From Trichoderma breve (lineage: Eukaryota > Ascomycota > Sordariomycetes > Hypocreales > Hypocreaceae): a stretch of DNA of 64,000 nucleotides. Below the pieces are notes generated by a model. That model ran no database searches. It worked only from the letters and a program-made list of their open reading frames with translations, and was not told the origin of the DNA. This document shows, piece by piece, positions 1 to 12,563 of the stretch (positions are counted from its first letter, which is position 1; every line of letters starts with the position of its first letter). Both the position numbers and the translations under genes were made by a program. The stretch is from contig NC_079234.1 in the NCBI RefSeq assembly GCF_028502605.1, positions 5,456,001 through 5,520,000 on the forward strand, in the 5' to 3' direction.

Positions 1-3000
1 GAGCTGCTGCCGCGATTGCCATTGACTGCGTGGAGCTTCTTGTTGTTGCGATGATGGTTCTCCACCGCCTTGTGAACTGACCGATCATTCGAGTGCTTTG
101 ATTGCAGCACGGAAAGGAGATACTCTGACCTGCGTACGAGATGAACAGCGCCAGGGGCTTTGAGCTTGTCATTGCCTTTGGATCTCTCCTCCTTTTTGCC
201 CACCCGATGCTCTTCCAAGAAGAGCTTCTCTTGCATCTCCAAGTCCGAATCGTCGCGTATCTGAGCCCACGCGCCAAACCCGTGCTTGTCAATGCCGACA
301 AGGAGCATGGCATCCTCTTTGGCTCCCCAGGGGCAGCTGTAGTTGGCCGCCTTGGTGGCGTCCGGCACCCGGAAATTTTTCCAGTCTGAATGGCCGCGAA
401 TCACCTGGCGAAGAAGTTGCAGCTGCTTAGGCCGTTCGATGGCAGTCTCAGCATTGACCTTTTTCAGCTCGCCGAAATCGATCAGCACAGCCTTCTTGTC
501 CTTCTTTGTCAATGTCTTGCCCATCTTCTTTTCTTCCTCGGCAAGCTTGGCGCTGTTGTCGTCCACGGCTTGCTGGGCAGCTTTGATAAAATCGTCCAAG
601 ACTGATTTGACAAAGTCGGGGTCTCTCTCTCCAAGCTTGGCCTCCTGGATGATATCGGCGCTGCGATCCTCCATGGATCCAAATCGGAAGTAGGCCTTGA
701 TCAGATTTCGCTGCTCCTTATCGTTCAAGGGGCGTTTGGGATCCGCCAAGTAGGCGCGCTGCTCTTCCTCTTCTTGCTGCTGCTCTCTCTGGCGCTTCTT
801 CAAGCGGTCTGCGCGCTCCACATCCTTGTTGCGGCTCTTGACAGCCGCCCTTCGCGGCGCACTCTCAGCTGCAACCTTTGCGAGGTAGTCGTCATGTTGC
901 TTCTTCTCTTCTTCCGCCTTGATCTCGGCGAGTTTTTCTGCTGGGATAATCTGGTCCCAGTCGAGGTTGATATCATCTACTTTGACATCGGTAATTTGCA
1001 TAAAATTATCCCAGTCGATACCGCCACTGCTCAGGTTGATCTTGTCGTCAACCTTGGTCTTTGTAATTTCAGCATTTTCCAGGATAGAATCAATGTCGAG
1101 CTGCTCCAATCGCTGTTGGTTGCCGCTCTGCTCAAACATCTTGGACGATCGCATTTTCAGGACCATCTGGATGTCCTCTGAAGTGGAAGGGCCGTCGATC
1201 TTGATGCCCTTCTTGTTGAGCTCCTCTTTGAACTTGGCTTTTCCATCATCAGTGACGCCAGCCTGAATGGTCAGATATTCTAGAAGAAGCTTGTTGCGGG
1301 CGCGTTCCAAAACCTCTTCCTCTACCGTTTCTTTCGATACAAGTCGGTAAATGTTGACCGGTCGCTTCTGTCCGATACGGTGAGCACGAGCCATGGCCTG
1401 CAAATCTGCTTGGGGATTCCAGTCAGAATCAAAAATGATGACAGTGTCTGCGGTCATCAGGTTAATGCCGAGACCACCCGCACGAGTGGAAAGCAGGAAG
1501 CAAAAATCTTCGCTGTCCTCGGCGTTGAAGTGATTGATGGCCATGCGTCGCGGGCCCGCTGCAATGGTGCCATCAAGTCGCTGGAACTTGTAGCCTCTGA
1601 GGGAGAGGTAATCACCGAGAATGTCCAGCATCCTAACCATCTGGCTGAAGATCAAAACCCTGTGTCCGTCCTTCTTCAGCTTGGACAGCAGCTGGTCGAT
1701 CAACATCATTTTGCCACTGCTTGCAATCAAGCCCTTGATTTGATCCTCGCGACGTGTGCTGCCAGCCAAAACCCTCTCCTCTGCTCCGGGAAACATGTAA
1801 GGGTGGTTACTGACTTTCTTCAACTCCATCATGATGTTGAGAAGGGAGTTCTTGTGTCCGTTTGTAGCATCACACAGGGCCGCGTAATTTCTCGTGAGAA
1901 TGTTCTTGTAGTAGTCCAGTTGCACATCTGAAAGCTCAACGCGAATAATCTTTTCCGTCTTGGGTGGCAAGTCAGACTCGACCGTTTCCTTTGTGCGTCT
2001 TAGGATATACGGAGCAATGGACCGGTGAAGGTCTTGCAGTTTTTCTTGGGCGTCGGCAGCGGAGAGCGAGTCCAGGTCCTCGTCAATGGTCACTTTTCCG
2101 GGGTTCAAAAAGTCGAGAAGGGCAGACAGCTCGGCCAAGTTATTCTGGATAGGAGTTCCGGTGATGAGGATCTTGCAGGGGATACCAAAGCCCACCAGGC
2201 GCTGGTATAGCTGGGATTCGGCATTCTTGAGGCGGTGCGCCTCATCGACGGCCAAAACTTGCCACTTGATAGACTGTAGGAATTGCCAGTCCTGCAGAAT
2301 GAACTCGTAAGAAGTGACCAAGACGTTGAACTTTGGCTTCTTGGGATTGCCATTGATGATTAGCTCGTTCTCGCGGATGATGTTTCGAGCATCCTCTGGT
2401 CCAAGATACACCACGTAGTTGATATCTGGTGACCAATTGTTAAATGTGTCGCACCAAGCAGGGATGACGCTGAGCGGAGCGACGACAAGGGAGGGCCCTT
2501 CCTGCCGCCTAGCATTGCGCAACCAGCTGAGGAACGACACTGTCTGGACCGTCTTGCCCAGGCCCATTTCGTCAGCAAGGATGACATTGTTCCCGCGGGT
2601 CCAGTTGAGGCACAGAAAGTTGAGTCCCTTCAACTGAAATTCTCGAAGCTCGCCGCCGACAATAAAGTCAGGCTGCTTCTCCAGCTTGGTCATCTTGGAT
2701 CGCGTGTCTAGGCTCGTCTCCTTTCGGTCGGACAGCCATGACCTTGAAGTTCGGTCTATGTACTGGTCGATTTTGTCTTGGAACAGGGTGCTGATGTCTG
2801 ATGCCGCCTCCCACGTGCATTCTTCGTAGGTAAGTCCTTTCCACTTGACGTAGTACTCATCGCCCTCATCGCCATCCCGAACGGCGACGACGCGTTCGAC
2901 CTTAGTGTAGTCTTCGAGAGCTTCCTCGTCTCGATCGCGATCGAGGAAAAACTGCTCTTTTGTCTCCGGGGGAATATCATCTCCAAATCGAATGTCAAGC

Positions 3001-4234
3001 TCCTGGTCAACAAACTTTCTAAAGTAGTTTTCGACCTTGCGAAAGCCGCGGACACTGCGTAGAGAATCAAGCAGCTCCCAGGTATCATGCAAGTGGGATT
3101 TTCCTTGCCACTTGATGAAGTACTCAAAGTCGCTGCGGGTGGAATCGTAGGTAAGCTCGTGGCCATCTCTGAGCCTGTGCTTGACAACTTTTTCGATGTA
3201 GGGGGAGTTGTCGACATAGTCATCGACGTAGTAAGACGCAGCAAGTTCCGCATCTTCTTCATCTTCTTCGTCGACATCGCTCTCTTCGTATGCACCCTCT
3301 TGCACCTGTTGCGCCGCACGGCGGTTTGACCACCGCTTCTCGGCAAGGGCCAAGGCGGGCTGCATCTCACGCTGTTGCCTGGCCTTTTTCTGTTGGCTCT
3401 TTGCGCGAGCTCCACCATATGTAGAAGAATCTGAGTCGGAATCGTTGGTTGAAGGTTGCAATACGGGCGTTCCCCTTTTTGAGGCTACAATCGGTTCAGT
3501 TAGCTTCAAGGCTGATGGGAGCGAGAGGATATGGGGAAGCGTCAAGACTCACATGCGTGGGAACTTCCAACGCGCCGGCGTTTATTCTGGCGACGACTGG
3601 CTGGCGCAACATCTGATTCTGATTCCGATTCGATCTGATATAGTTAGTACATAATGCGACAAGACATTGCAGCTGGACATGTGACATACTATTTTGCGTT
3701 GCTCTCGTGGTCGAGTCTAGAATAAGGAGGTCAGCATTCGATATTAAAGAGAATAGAGAGGACACAGCTTCGGGTGGAAAGGCATACACTTCTCCGAAGA
3801 CCATAAAGCTCTGGATTGGCCTTCATATATTCATCTTCCACGGGAGCTTTTCGCTTGGCTGCTCGAGCTGATTCTGATGAACTGGCTCGGCCAGCTGTGA
3901 CGTCGTCCTCGTCTTCATTGTCGTCTTCCTCATCATTGCCATGCTGTGATGGCGAGGTAGCTTGCATATCGAAGTCGCCATCGTCTGACGCGTCGGCTAC
4001 GCTGGATTCTTCGCTTTCTGACATGGCATGGTCGGCGTCTGCATGGTTCGTAGCCTCATCGTTTGAAGCTTCGGGATCGGAGGGAGATGGGTGGTCAGGA
4101 GGGCTATTGGTGGCATTCAGACCTTGGGAGACGTCGCTATCGTTTCCCTGCTGGTCTGCGACAGCTGAAAAAGTCATGGAGTCGTCCGGCGACAGATTTC
4201 CGTTGGAGGGGTCCCCCTCGCTGGGAGAGGACAT
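1..4234 (-). CDS. CHD1: CHD1-type chromodomain ATP-dependent chromatin remodeller (C terminus beyond window)
   Basis: Nucleosome-spacing ATPase linked to transcription elongation. Exons on the minus strand: 4234-3788, 3716-3690 (a 27-nt micro-exon), 3634-3553, and 3484 to the window edge, joined in phases 0, 0 and 1. The first ~150 residues are acidic and Ser-rich. Next come a tandem chromodomain region (YFIKWQGKSHLHDTWE, then YYVKWKGLTYEECTWE) and a SNF2 helicase with Walker A-type DEMGLGKT and DEAH box DEAHRLKN. The second RecA lobe carries STRAGGLGINL and ARAHRIGQKRPV. Near the edge the text GAVHLVRRSEYLL matches the CHD1 C-terminal DNA-binding/SANT-SLIDE region, so the protein continues outside. 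The ATG at 4234 opens the acidic N terminus. Exon 4 is open for about 3.5 kb. The chromodomains plus this C-terminal region separate it from ISWI and SWI2; identification is firm. Confidence 0.95.
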
Positions 4235-6595
4235 GATGGAGGTATCCGCGAAGATGGAACTCCTACAGAACCGACGGCAGTTAGCATCATGAAATCCAAG
4301 TTACGCGTCCGCCCCAGTGAAGAGGCGGTGAAAGAACAAGTCGGCGACCCGCGATCATCAGCCTGGAAAGCAATACTGCTTTGGAATCGTGAAGCAATGC
4401 CAATCCAAGGCATCCCACGTGTGTAAGTGCTGGCAAGGCTGAGAGACGCCATCACCAGCAATTGGAGACTTGGCCACCGCCTGGGAGCCCATCTGAGGGC
4501 CCTGGAAGCATCGGCATCACCGGCAGCGGCCAATTCCATCGAAACAAACCTCATCTTGCCTTGATCCGGGCTCCGGAGAGCCGGCCCATGGACGCGTCCG
4601 GGTCAAGTCGTGGCTGGATCAGCGGGCAAGACGCAAGGCCACAGGGCTGCGGGCGGCAACAGCAAGTGCAAGGAGACAGCAGCGACTTACCAGTGATCAA
4701 TCAATGACCCGTGACACCACAAGGAATGACAGGAGCCCACAGGCTCGTTCGGGCGAGTCTGGCGATGTTCCGGTGGGCGGAAGGGCCACGAGGGTTGAGG
4801 TGTCGAGAGACGGCCGGAGGTGACAAAAATGCGCTGGTGGAGAGAGGCAGGAAAGAATTGGAGGCAACGGGGCGGAGGGCCGAAGGCTCGGCCGGCGTGT
4901 TTGTACCCAAGCCAAGCCCTGTTGGGGTGGTTTGGCGCTCTGCTGACTGCTGAAGCCGCTAGAGACCACTGCAGTCACGTGGCTGGCGCTTTGGACCTCA
5001 GAACCCCGGAATTTCTGCGCTGGGGATGTTGGTGTTTGGGTGCAACTGTGACGATATTGCGAGAAGATGCGAAGCCTGCAGAGAATGTTTGAATCGGATT
5101 TAATTTGTCAAGTAATTGGTTTGCTGCAATCGTTGTGATTGTGATTGAGAAACTTCTCTGGAGAAGTCTCTTAAATATTCCAAAGCGTTCCAGCGCTTTA
5201 GCTATAGCGATGTTTGATGTTGATGCTGAGAGATAGTAATCAACGAAAGCAGACTCAGACGCAGGCGCAGAGTCGAAATTTGAAAGATATCGGGATAAAA
5301 GTTGTAAAATTCCAACACAAGCTCTCTTGATTGTGTTGAAATTGGGCGGTTTTGTTGTCCTGCTCAATGCAGAACGGAAGTGGTGATCGGAGACTCAGAC
5401 TCAGACTCAGACGCAGGTGCAGGTGCAGATGCAGATGCAGAGCCGGAGTTTTAATGATATCAGGATAAAAGGTATAGAGTTTCAACAGAAATTTTCTTGA
5501 TCGTGTTGAAATGGGGAGATTTTGTTGCCTTGCTCAGTGCAAGACGGGAGTGGTGGTCGGTGATCGCAAAGTGAGAGAAGAGTCAGCTGTTGCTGTGGAG
5601 AATGTGAGGTGTAGTTTGGGAGGAAAAGAAGGCAAAGGGAGAACTCGAGTCCTATACTCCCCAGATTAGACTACCGAATTTTCCCATATTTTCCGTTGAT
5701 AGGGAAACAGAAAAGAGGCAGAATAAGGTTCTACGAGTTGGGCGTTGATGTACGTAGATGTTACAAGCCAGGAAGATACCGATGGGCTGTGTGGGAACTA
5801 TAAACCGCCATCAACTGGGAAACAGAGTAAGAGTTCTATCTACATCGAAAATTATTCCTGCGGAAGATATCTCGTCGAAATGTGGCGCCAAATTCTGGAA
5901 AGTTTCCGGAGAGGTGGAAAGGCGAGGCGAGAATAAGGAAAAGAAAAGCCATCAAACTGGAGTTCAGTCTTGTTAATGCGTGATAGATTCAAGTATAAGA
6001 ACAAGGCGCCAGGGATTGAGGTCTTCGAATTGTAGGCAACGAGCATTTGCATGGTAATGTGCTTGATGCGCAATCAGTATCTTGTGCTCTGACACAATAA
6101 TTTGGCCAATTTCTTGCTCAACTTCTATTGTTCATGTGCCTCTTGATACTACACGTATAAGGTACCTAGTATGCTCTTGATCTTGTCAGATGTCCATCGC
6201 ATGCATTTGGAAGACAAGCCAAGATAGCACCACAGATTCCACAAGGTCCCTCTCCCCGCTAAATTCCCAGCGCAGGTACATTTCTCCAGAGCCGCAGCTA
6301 ACATCGTCCGTCTCGCCCAGCTGCCCTCCCCAGAAAAGGGCCTAAGCCCCGCCATTCACAGGGCGAGAAAAATTGATGACCACACACCTTGCTGTTCCAG
6401 AGCTAAAAGTTGCCCACTCTCCCCGTCAATCTGATTTTTCCTTTTATTCTGCACTCCCCAGCTCAGCTTCTCGCGCGCCACCTCGTTGCAGATCCTGTTC
6501 AACAGTCGCAGCTGAGATTTTGCAGCTCCCACGGGGGACCATCGAGTCGAATCCATTGCTACCCTAGACAGACCTCCGACTGTCAAGTTTCCATC
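4235..6595. promoter_or_regulatory. Shared divergent upstream region of CHD1 and RLI1
   Basis: About 2.4 kb between two start codons that point away from each other. No protein-like open frame with family similarity is visible. It must hold both promoters and 5' leaders. A possible 3' splice site (CTGTAG, minus strand near 4262) just upstream of the CHD1 ATG hints at an intron in the CHD1 leader; this is an inference. It also contains a diverged tandem duplication, listed separately, and a TACCTAG-type motif near 6161 that also occurs at 18318. Confidence 0.6.
5251..5562. repeat. Diverged tandem duplication, two copies of about 150 bp
   Basis: Copy A (about 5251-5395) and copy B (about 5396-5562) run in the same order: a CAGACTCAGACGCAGG block, then GATATC(G/A)GGATAAAAG, then CTTGAT(T/C)GTGTTGAAAT, then TTTTGTTG, TGCTCA(A/G)TGCA, then GGAAGTGGTGATCGG or GGGAGTGGTGGTCGG. 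Copy B has an expanded CAGGTG/CAGATG stretch at about 5413-5440. Several differences between copies are C/T or G/A transitions. The alignment was made by eye. Confidence 0.75.
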
Positions 6596-8745
6596 ATGGC
6601 GGACAAGCTCACCCGGTAGGTACCACCGACGAGATACATTAGCTGTCTCTTGCTATGCCAGCTACCGTGTCATGTCGCGGTTTAGAGATATATTCGACTT
6701 GTTGCTAACCTGCGGCATCTAGTATCGCCATTGTCAACACCGACAAAGTGAGTTCACGATGAAAATCTGCATGCCCCGCCGATCACCCCGCTATCAGCCA
6801 GATATCAGATATGCTGACCCCTGGCCTCTTCGAATAGTGTCGTCCTCGCAAGTGTCGTCAGGAGTGTAAGAAGTCTTGCCCTGTGGTTCGCAGTGGAAAG
6901 CTCTGTATCGAAGTCACTCCTGAGTCCCGCCTCGCCTTCATCTCCGAGTCGCTGTGTATTGGTTGCGGTATCTGCCCTAAGAAGTGCCCCTTCGACGCTA
7001 TTACCATTATCAACCTGCCCACCAACCTCGAGAGCCAGGTCACCCACCGATATGGCCCCAACAGCTTCAAGCTCCACCGTTTGCCCATGCCTCGACCCGG
7101 CCAGGTTCTTGGTCTTGTCGGAACCAACGGTATCGGTAAGAGTACCGCGCTGAAGATTCTCAGCGGAAAGCTCAAGCCCAACTTGGGCCGCCACGACAAC
7201 CCCCCTGACTGGGAGGACGTCATCAAGTACTTCCGTGGTTCCGAACTCCAGAGTAAGTGAACGAAATTTTACCCGTAACAGATTCCATCTCCAAGCGGTA
7301 TTTTTAACATCGACTTTAGACTACTTCACCAAGCTTCTGGAGGACGATCTCAAGGCTGTTGTCAAGCCCCAGTATGTTGACCAGATCCCCAAGGCTGTCC
7401 GTGGCCCGGAGAAGAGCGTCAAGGCTCTTCTCGAGAGCCGCCACACGCTCGGAAACATGTCCGAAGTGACCAGCGTCCTGGAACTGGAGCACATCATGGA
7501 CCGTGACATCACTCTCCTGTCTGGTGGTGAGCTTCAGCGTTTCGCTATTGGTACTGTTTGCGTCCAGAAGGCCGATGTCTACATGTTTGACGAGCCCTCT
7601 TCATATCTCGATGTCAAGCAGCGTCTGAGTGCCGCCAAGATGATCCGTTCGCTGCTCCGTGACGACGACTACGTCATTGTCGTCGAGCACGATCTGTCTG
7701 TTCTTGACTACCTCTCCGATTACGTCTGCGTTCTCTACGGAAAGCCTGCCATCTATGGTGTCGTCACCATGCCTCACTCTGTCCGTGAAGGTATCAACAT
7801 CTTCCTTGATGGTCACATCCCCACAGAGAACTTGCGATTCCGTGACGAGTCTCTTCAGTTCCGTCTCGCCGAGGCTACCGATGACTTCGCCATTGACAAG
7901 TCCCGTGCTTTCAACTACCCTGCGATGGAGAAGACACTCGGCAACTTCAAGCTCCGCATTGATGCCGGAGAGTTTACCGATTCCGAGATCATCGTCATGA
8001 TGGGAGAGAACGGAACTGGCAAGACCACTTTCTGCCGTCTTCTTGCCGGTGCCCTCAAGCCTGATGGCAGGAGCTCTGTTCCTGACATGAAGATCAGCAT
8101 GAAGCCTCAGACCATTACCCCCAAGTTCGAGGGTACTGTTCGCCAGCTGTTCTTCAAGAAGATCAAGCAAGCCTTCCTGTCTCCTCAGTTCCAGACCGAT
8201 GTCGTCAAGCCTCTCAAGCTCGATGACTTCATTGATCAGGAAGTCAAGAACCTGTCCGGTGGTGAATTGCAGCGTGTTGCTATTGTTCTTTCTCTGGGCA
8301 TGCCTGCCGACATCTACCTCATTGATGAGCCCTCTGCCTACCTTGACTCTGAGCAGCGTATCATCGCCTCTCGAGTCATCAAGCGTTTCATCATGCACTC
8401 CAAGAAGACTGCCTTTATCGTCGAGCACGATTTCATCATGGCCACCTATCTTGCTGATCGTGTCATTGTCTTTGACGGCCAGCCCGGTATTAACTCCCAC
8501 GCCAACAGGCCCGAGTCCCTCCTCACCGGCTGCAACACCTTCTTGAAGAACCTGGATGTCACTTTCCGTCGTGACCCAAGCAACTTCCGTCCTCGTATCA
8601 ACAAGCTCGGCTCTCAGCTCGACCAGGAGCAGAAGATGAGCGGCAACTTCGTAAGTGGCATAGACCTAACACTTTGTATGTTTTTTATACTAACATTTCC
8701 ATTTTACAGTTCTTCTTGGAGGAGAAGCCCGAAGAAAGTGCTTGA
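6596..8745 (+). CDS. RLI1: ABCE1/Rli1, iron-sulphur ABC ATPase for ribosome recycling
   Basis: Splits ribosomes after termination and acts in initiation and ribosome export; soluble, with no membrane domain. Exons: 6596-6615, 6723-6747, 6838-7252, 7320-8650, 8710-8745, giving 608 residues, the normal family length. The two first exons are tiny (MADKLTR, then IAIVNTDK). The N terminus binds two 4Fe-4S clusters ([15 protein letters not shown], then [13 protein letters not shown]). Two ABC cassettes follow: Walker [10 protein letters not shown] (about residue 110) and GENGTGKTT (about 382), signatures [12 protein letters not shown] and [12 protein letters not shown], Walker [12 protein letters not shown] and [11 protein letters not shown]. 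The last exon ends [14 protein letters not shown]. Reading through the last intron would give an unrelated tail, so the 59-bp intron is preferred. Near-certain identification. Confidence 0.98.
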
Positions 8746-9445
8746 AAAGGGCAACCACGATCAGAACCAACGTGATGCATTTCCAGACGTTTGTGGTATC
8801 CATTCTTGCGCTCCGCTTGTAATTCGCATAGATGGAGGCGACCATGAGGTTGGACTACAGATGGACGGCGTCAGCGAGGATGACGACCCAGATGAGTGAC
8901 AATGGCGACGGCAGCCTATCCCCTGTTGTCTGGTCCTGCGGGAAATTTGCTTGAAGGCGGTCCATTACGCGTGTATATAACCACCGACCTGAAACACTTC
9001 TGCAGATGGAGGGACAATGGATCAAGCAGGATGACTGTCGTCAGGTTTCCTACCTCGCGGGAAACTCTTTCATAGCTACCTGTCAAGTTACAGAATAAAA
9101 GAAATTGATTTGGATCGTTACAATATTGATTTGTACAGATACATAACAGAGATGTGTGAAAGCAGAGAAGAGAGAGAAAGACTTTTTCTTCAGCTATCTT
9201 AAAATTGGTTAATATACCCTGATACAACAGTAATTACACGAAGCTATTCTCGTAAACAAGCCTGTCCTGACTACGACGTTCAGATCTAGTCATTTGTTTG
9301 AAAGCTACATAAAATTTTCTTACATTCCGGAGATGGGGGGATAAAAAAGCGGCGAAAGAAGTCCAGCAATACAAGTAAAGAAAAGCTTACTAGCCAGACA
9401 AGAGCAGAGAGGGAGGGTAGAGAGCAATCGGGCTCGAGGACTCGA
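8746..9445. other. Intergenic region between convergent RLI1 and PRP40
   Basis: About 700 bp holding the 3' ends of two convergent genes. No coding or RNA gene is recognised. AT-rich stretches around 9085-9245 are consistent with 3' untranslated sequence. Confidence 0.5.
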
Positions 9446-12098
9446 TTATTCTTCAATCTCACCCTCTTCGCTGCCGCTTCGAACATCCTTGGCTGGTTCT
9501 GGGGTCCTGTTGCGTTGACGTCCATCACGAGGGGGGGAACGCTCACGTGATCGATCTCTCCTGAGTCTCTGTACGAATGTGTGAGAAGAAACGGCTTCAA
9601 TAAGAATGTGAAATATGGTGGTTGTACACGTACCTTTGAATCCCGGGAATCCCGGCGGGCATAATCGTCTTCCTCTTCCTGTCGACGACGTCGAGGAGCT
9701 GCTGGGCGTTCATCTCCATAGGGGAGCTCATCATACGAACCTCGGTCGGCGCGACGGCGATAGAGACGTTCTCTCTCATCCTCCCGGTCTCTGCGCTCGC
9801 GATCATAGAAGGCGTCGTCATCGCGCCTGGGACGGGGGGGACGATCCAGGTCACGATCTCGGTCGCGTTCACGATCGCGTTCACGATCTCGTTCACGGCG
9901 TGATGGCGGGGGCGAAAGTCGACCACGGTCAGTCGATAAGAGGTTCTCTGCCATGGTCGACTTGCGATGGTTTCGCTCACGCTCAGCAATCGCCTTTCGC
10001 CGGTCTGCCTCGTACGCGTCGGGCTCCGGACTACGGCTGCGCCGACCGCCACGGCCACCAACACGATGTGAACGCTCGCCACGAGATCGATCCCTTTCAC
10101 GCCTCGAGACCTCTCTTTCGATAGAGGGTCGTTCGTGGCGTCGGTAGGCACGATCGGCTTCATCCTTCTCGCGTAACCTGCGGAGATGTTTTTCAAAGGC
10201 ACTTCGGCGGAACTCTTCCGAAGTGACTGCTTGGAATTCGTCTGATTTCAGTAGTCTAGGTCGTACCTTTTCATAAGTATCGCTCAGCGCGACTGGCGGC
10301 TCGAGACGCTTAATATAAGCACGAAGATCATCAATGGCCCGACGTTGCTGTCGATCCGGTTGTCTCTCATCTTCGCGCTTCGAGGCGCGCTTCTCACGCA
10401 GCTGATAAGGAGAAACATGTTAGCACGGACTGAAGATCTAGAGAACAGGAGGGGGCTATATCTTACGCGATTGAAAATAAGTTCGAGCGTGTCACGATCA
10501 ATGTTAGCCGTACGGTGATCATCTTTCATGATGGACAGAAATTCCTCAAGATCACTAGTTGGGGTGAGTTCAAACCGCTTATCCTATCGAACGAGTCAGT
10601 ATGCATCACGTCAAGAGGATAAACCAAAATAACCTACTTCGAGGACATCGAGCACATCATTTCGTGGACCGCGCAGCGACCGCTCTTCCTCTTCCACCAC
10701 GTCCCAAAAGAGCTCTTGAGGGGTAGATCCGACCTGACCAACCATGTTGAGGTAGCGTTCGTCGTTTTCAATAAGAGGAATAACCTGACTCCATTTGGTG
10801 CCAGCATTGATCTTGCCGTCCTTGCGGAGAGAGTCTAGCAGGGATTTAAAAGCATCTCTGGCCTTGCGTTCCTTGCGGAATCTTCGACTCTTCTCCTCCT
10901 GTTTAGACTCAATGAAGGCTCGCTCTAAACCTTTCATGTGATTTTGGAAAGCAGTCAATATGTCAAATTGACTGAGGGTTCTATACTTTTCATTTTCTTG
11001 GAGGGTCGGGGTGCCAGAGATGATGTCTCTAGCATCCGCCCAGCGAGTGTATGGCTCGAGATTGAGCTTGGGGAGCAAGTCGATCAGGCCATCCATGGCA
11101 CTCTTCTTCTGGCTAGCCTGCTGTTCTTTGTGAGCCTTCTTAAGACCGATGATATACTCCTCGAAGAGCTGGCGACGCTCGTCCTCATCATTAGTGGAAC
11201 GGAAAATGGTCTCTCCTTCGATCATAGGTCTAGCCGTCTTCCATCGAGTGTAGTGGGTGATTTCGGGGTGCCGCTTCAGCATCGTCTCGAAGTCACCACG
11301 CAATTTGGTCAGCCTCTCTTTGGCACGCTCTTTGTCTTGGAGGATGACGTCCTGGCAGTACTTCTCGAAGGCATCTTTTCTGTCTTTTGGGTCCCTGATA
11401 GCACGAAACTGGGGATCCCGAGCAATGGCACGAACGGTCTGCTCCCAAGTCCAGTCTGGCTGGACGCCGCTTCGTTTCAGCAGTTTAACAAAAGCTGCTT
11501 CGGCCTCTTCGAGAGTGGCGTATTCCGGATCATTCGTGGCGGGGACGAAGGCTTGCTGTGACTTGGAATCATTTCCATATGTCAACTGGCGAGATTCGGG
11601 ATAGGGTTCTCGATTGTCACGGGAATCGCGAGCATCGCGGGAATCGCGTTGATAGTCATGTCCTGCAGCTGGATAACCGCCACCCTGTGCGTATGGAGTA
11701 GTCTGGGGAACGGGGTTGCTCGGCCCACCAGTCGAACCTAGAGCCTTCTTGAATGCTTCGGGCATTTCCCAAGAGCTCTGTTGCGTCTCGGTATTGTACC
11801 AATACTTGCGACCCCCCTCTGCGGTATACTCTTTCCATGGCTGGGACTGCAGAGCGCGCTGTTGGAAAAAAAGAGATAGCGTTAGCATCATCGAGCTTAA
11901 GCGGTACCAGGTGGCTCGAATAAGGCACGCTGGAAACAGAAAGATACAACTCACCTCTGCCGCGCTCATCATCTCCTCCGGCTTGGTCCATTGCGTCACC
12001 TTGGTCACATTGTTGTAATAGTAGGCCCGGCCTTCTGGCGTCTTGTGCTCTTGCCAGGCCGAAGCCGGCTGAGGGAAAGGAGGCGCGAAGCCGTTCAT
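9446..12098 (-). CDS. PRP40: PRP40-like U1 snRNP splicing factor (WW and FF domains)
   Basis: Bridges the 5' splice site and branch point during early spliceosome assembly. Exons (minus): 12098-11955, 11858-10638, 10583-10467, 10401-9634, 9568-9446; all introns are phase 0, giving 790 residues. Two WW domains lie at the N terminus (WQEHKTPEGRAYYYNNVTKV, then WKEYTAEGGRKYWYNTETQQ), each closing with a TQWTKP or SSWEMP motif. A helical region of tandem FF-type repeats follows from about residue 150 (EEAEAAFVKLLKRSGV, RKARDAFKSLLDSLRKDGKI, FRRSAFEKHLRRL). The C-terminal ~150 residues are an Arg/Asp/Glu/Ser-rich tail typical of filamentous fungi. Intron 1 is 96 nt and open in frame, so it is easily missed; homology across WW1-WW2 and good splice sites support removing it. 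Divergent from the Trs65-like gene. Confidence 0.95.
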
Positions 12099-12563
12099 CC
12101 TGCAGGCGCTGGAGATTGTGCCCTGAAGCGTCGTTCAAGAGTAGATTCTCGCGATCAAAGTCTCGGGCACGCCTCAATGAGCGCGGGCGACGGCGATGGC
12201 GGAGTCGATGCTGGCCTGAAGCTGTTGTCGTACCAAAATTTTGAACCAAGCTTGGGTACAGCAATGGCGCGAGACACGCATCTTTCCAGCGTGCACGGAC
12301 CACATCGGGGAGTTCTTATGCAACTAACCGGGTTCCGCATAACCGGGGCTGCAGCTGGGCCCTGTAGTGGCTTATCAGGGGGGCTGGAGAGAGTCTATCA
12401 ACGCTGGAGCTTAGTGAGCTGGTCATTTCATTATTACTGCCAGCCTACCATTAATTACTATTGTATTATTATATCTTATAATTCATGAAGAGAGGACGAA
12501 CACCTATTATAATTATATACATGAGACCATAACGAACCTCCTTATTTTTCTTTTTGTTCCGTC
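12099..12563. promoter_or_regulatory. Short divergent promoter of PRP40 and the Trs65-like gene
   Basis: 465 bp between two opposed start codons. An AT-rich segment (about 12425-12560) lies next to the Trs65-like start and a GC-rich segment next to PRP40. No other gene is seen. Confidence 0.6.

Noticed and set aside
7601..8500. 299-codon frame antisense to RLI1
   Set aside because: Shadow of the strongly codon-biased RLI1 coding strand.
8651..8899. Extended RLI1 C terminus by reading through the last intron
   Set aside because: Splicing with GTAAGT/TTACAG gives [14 protein letters not shown], which matches the normal end and length of ABCE1; the read-through tail has no similarity.
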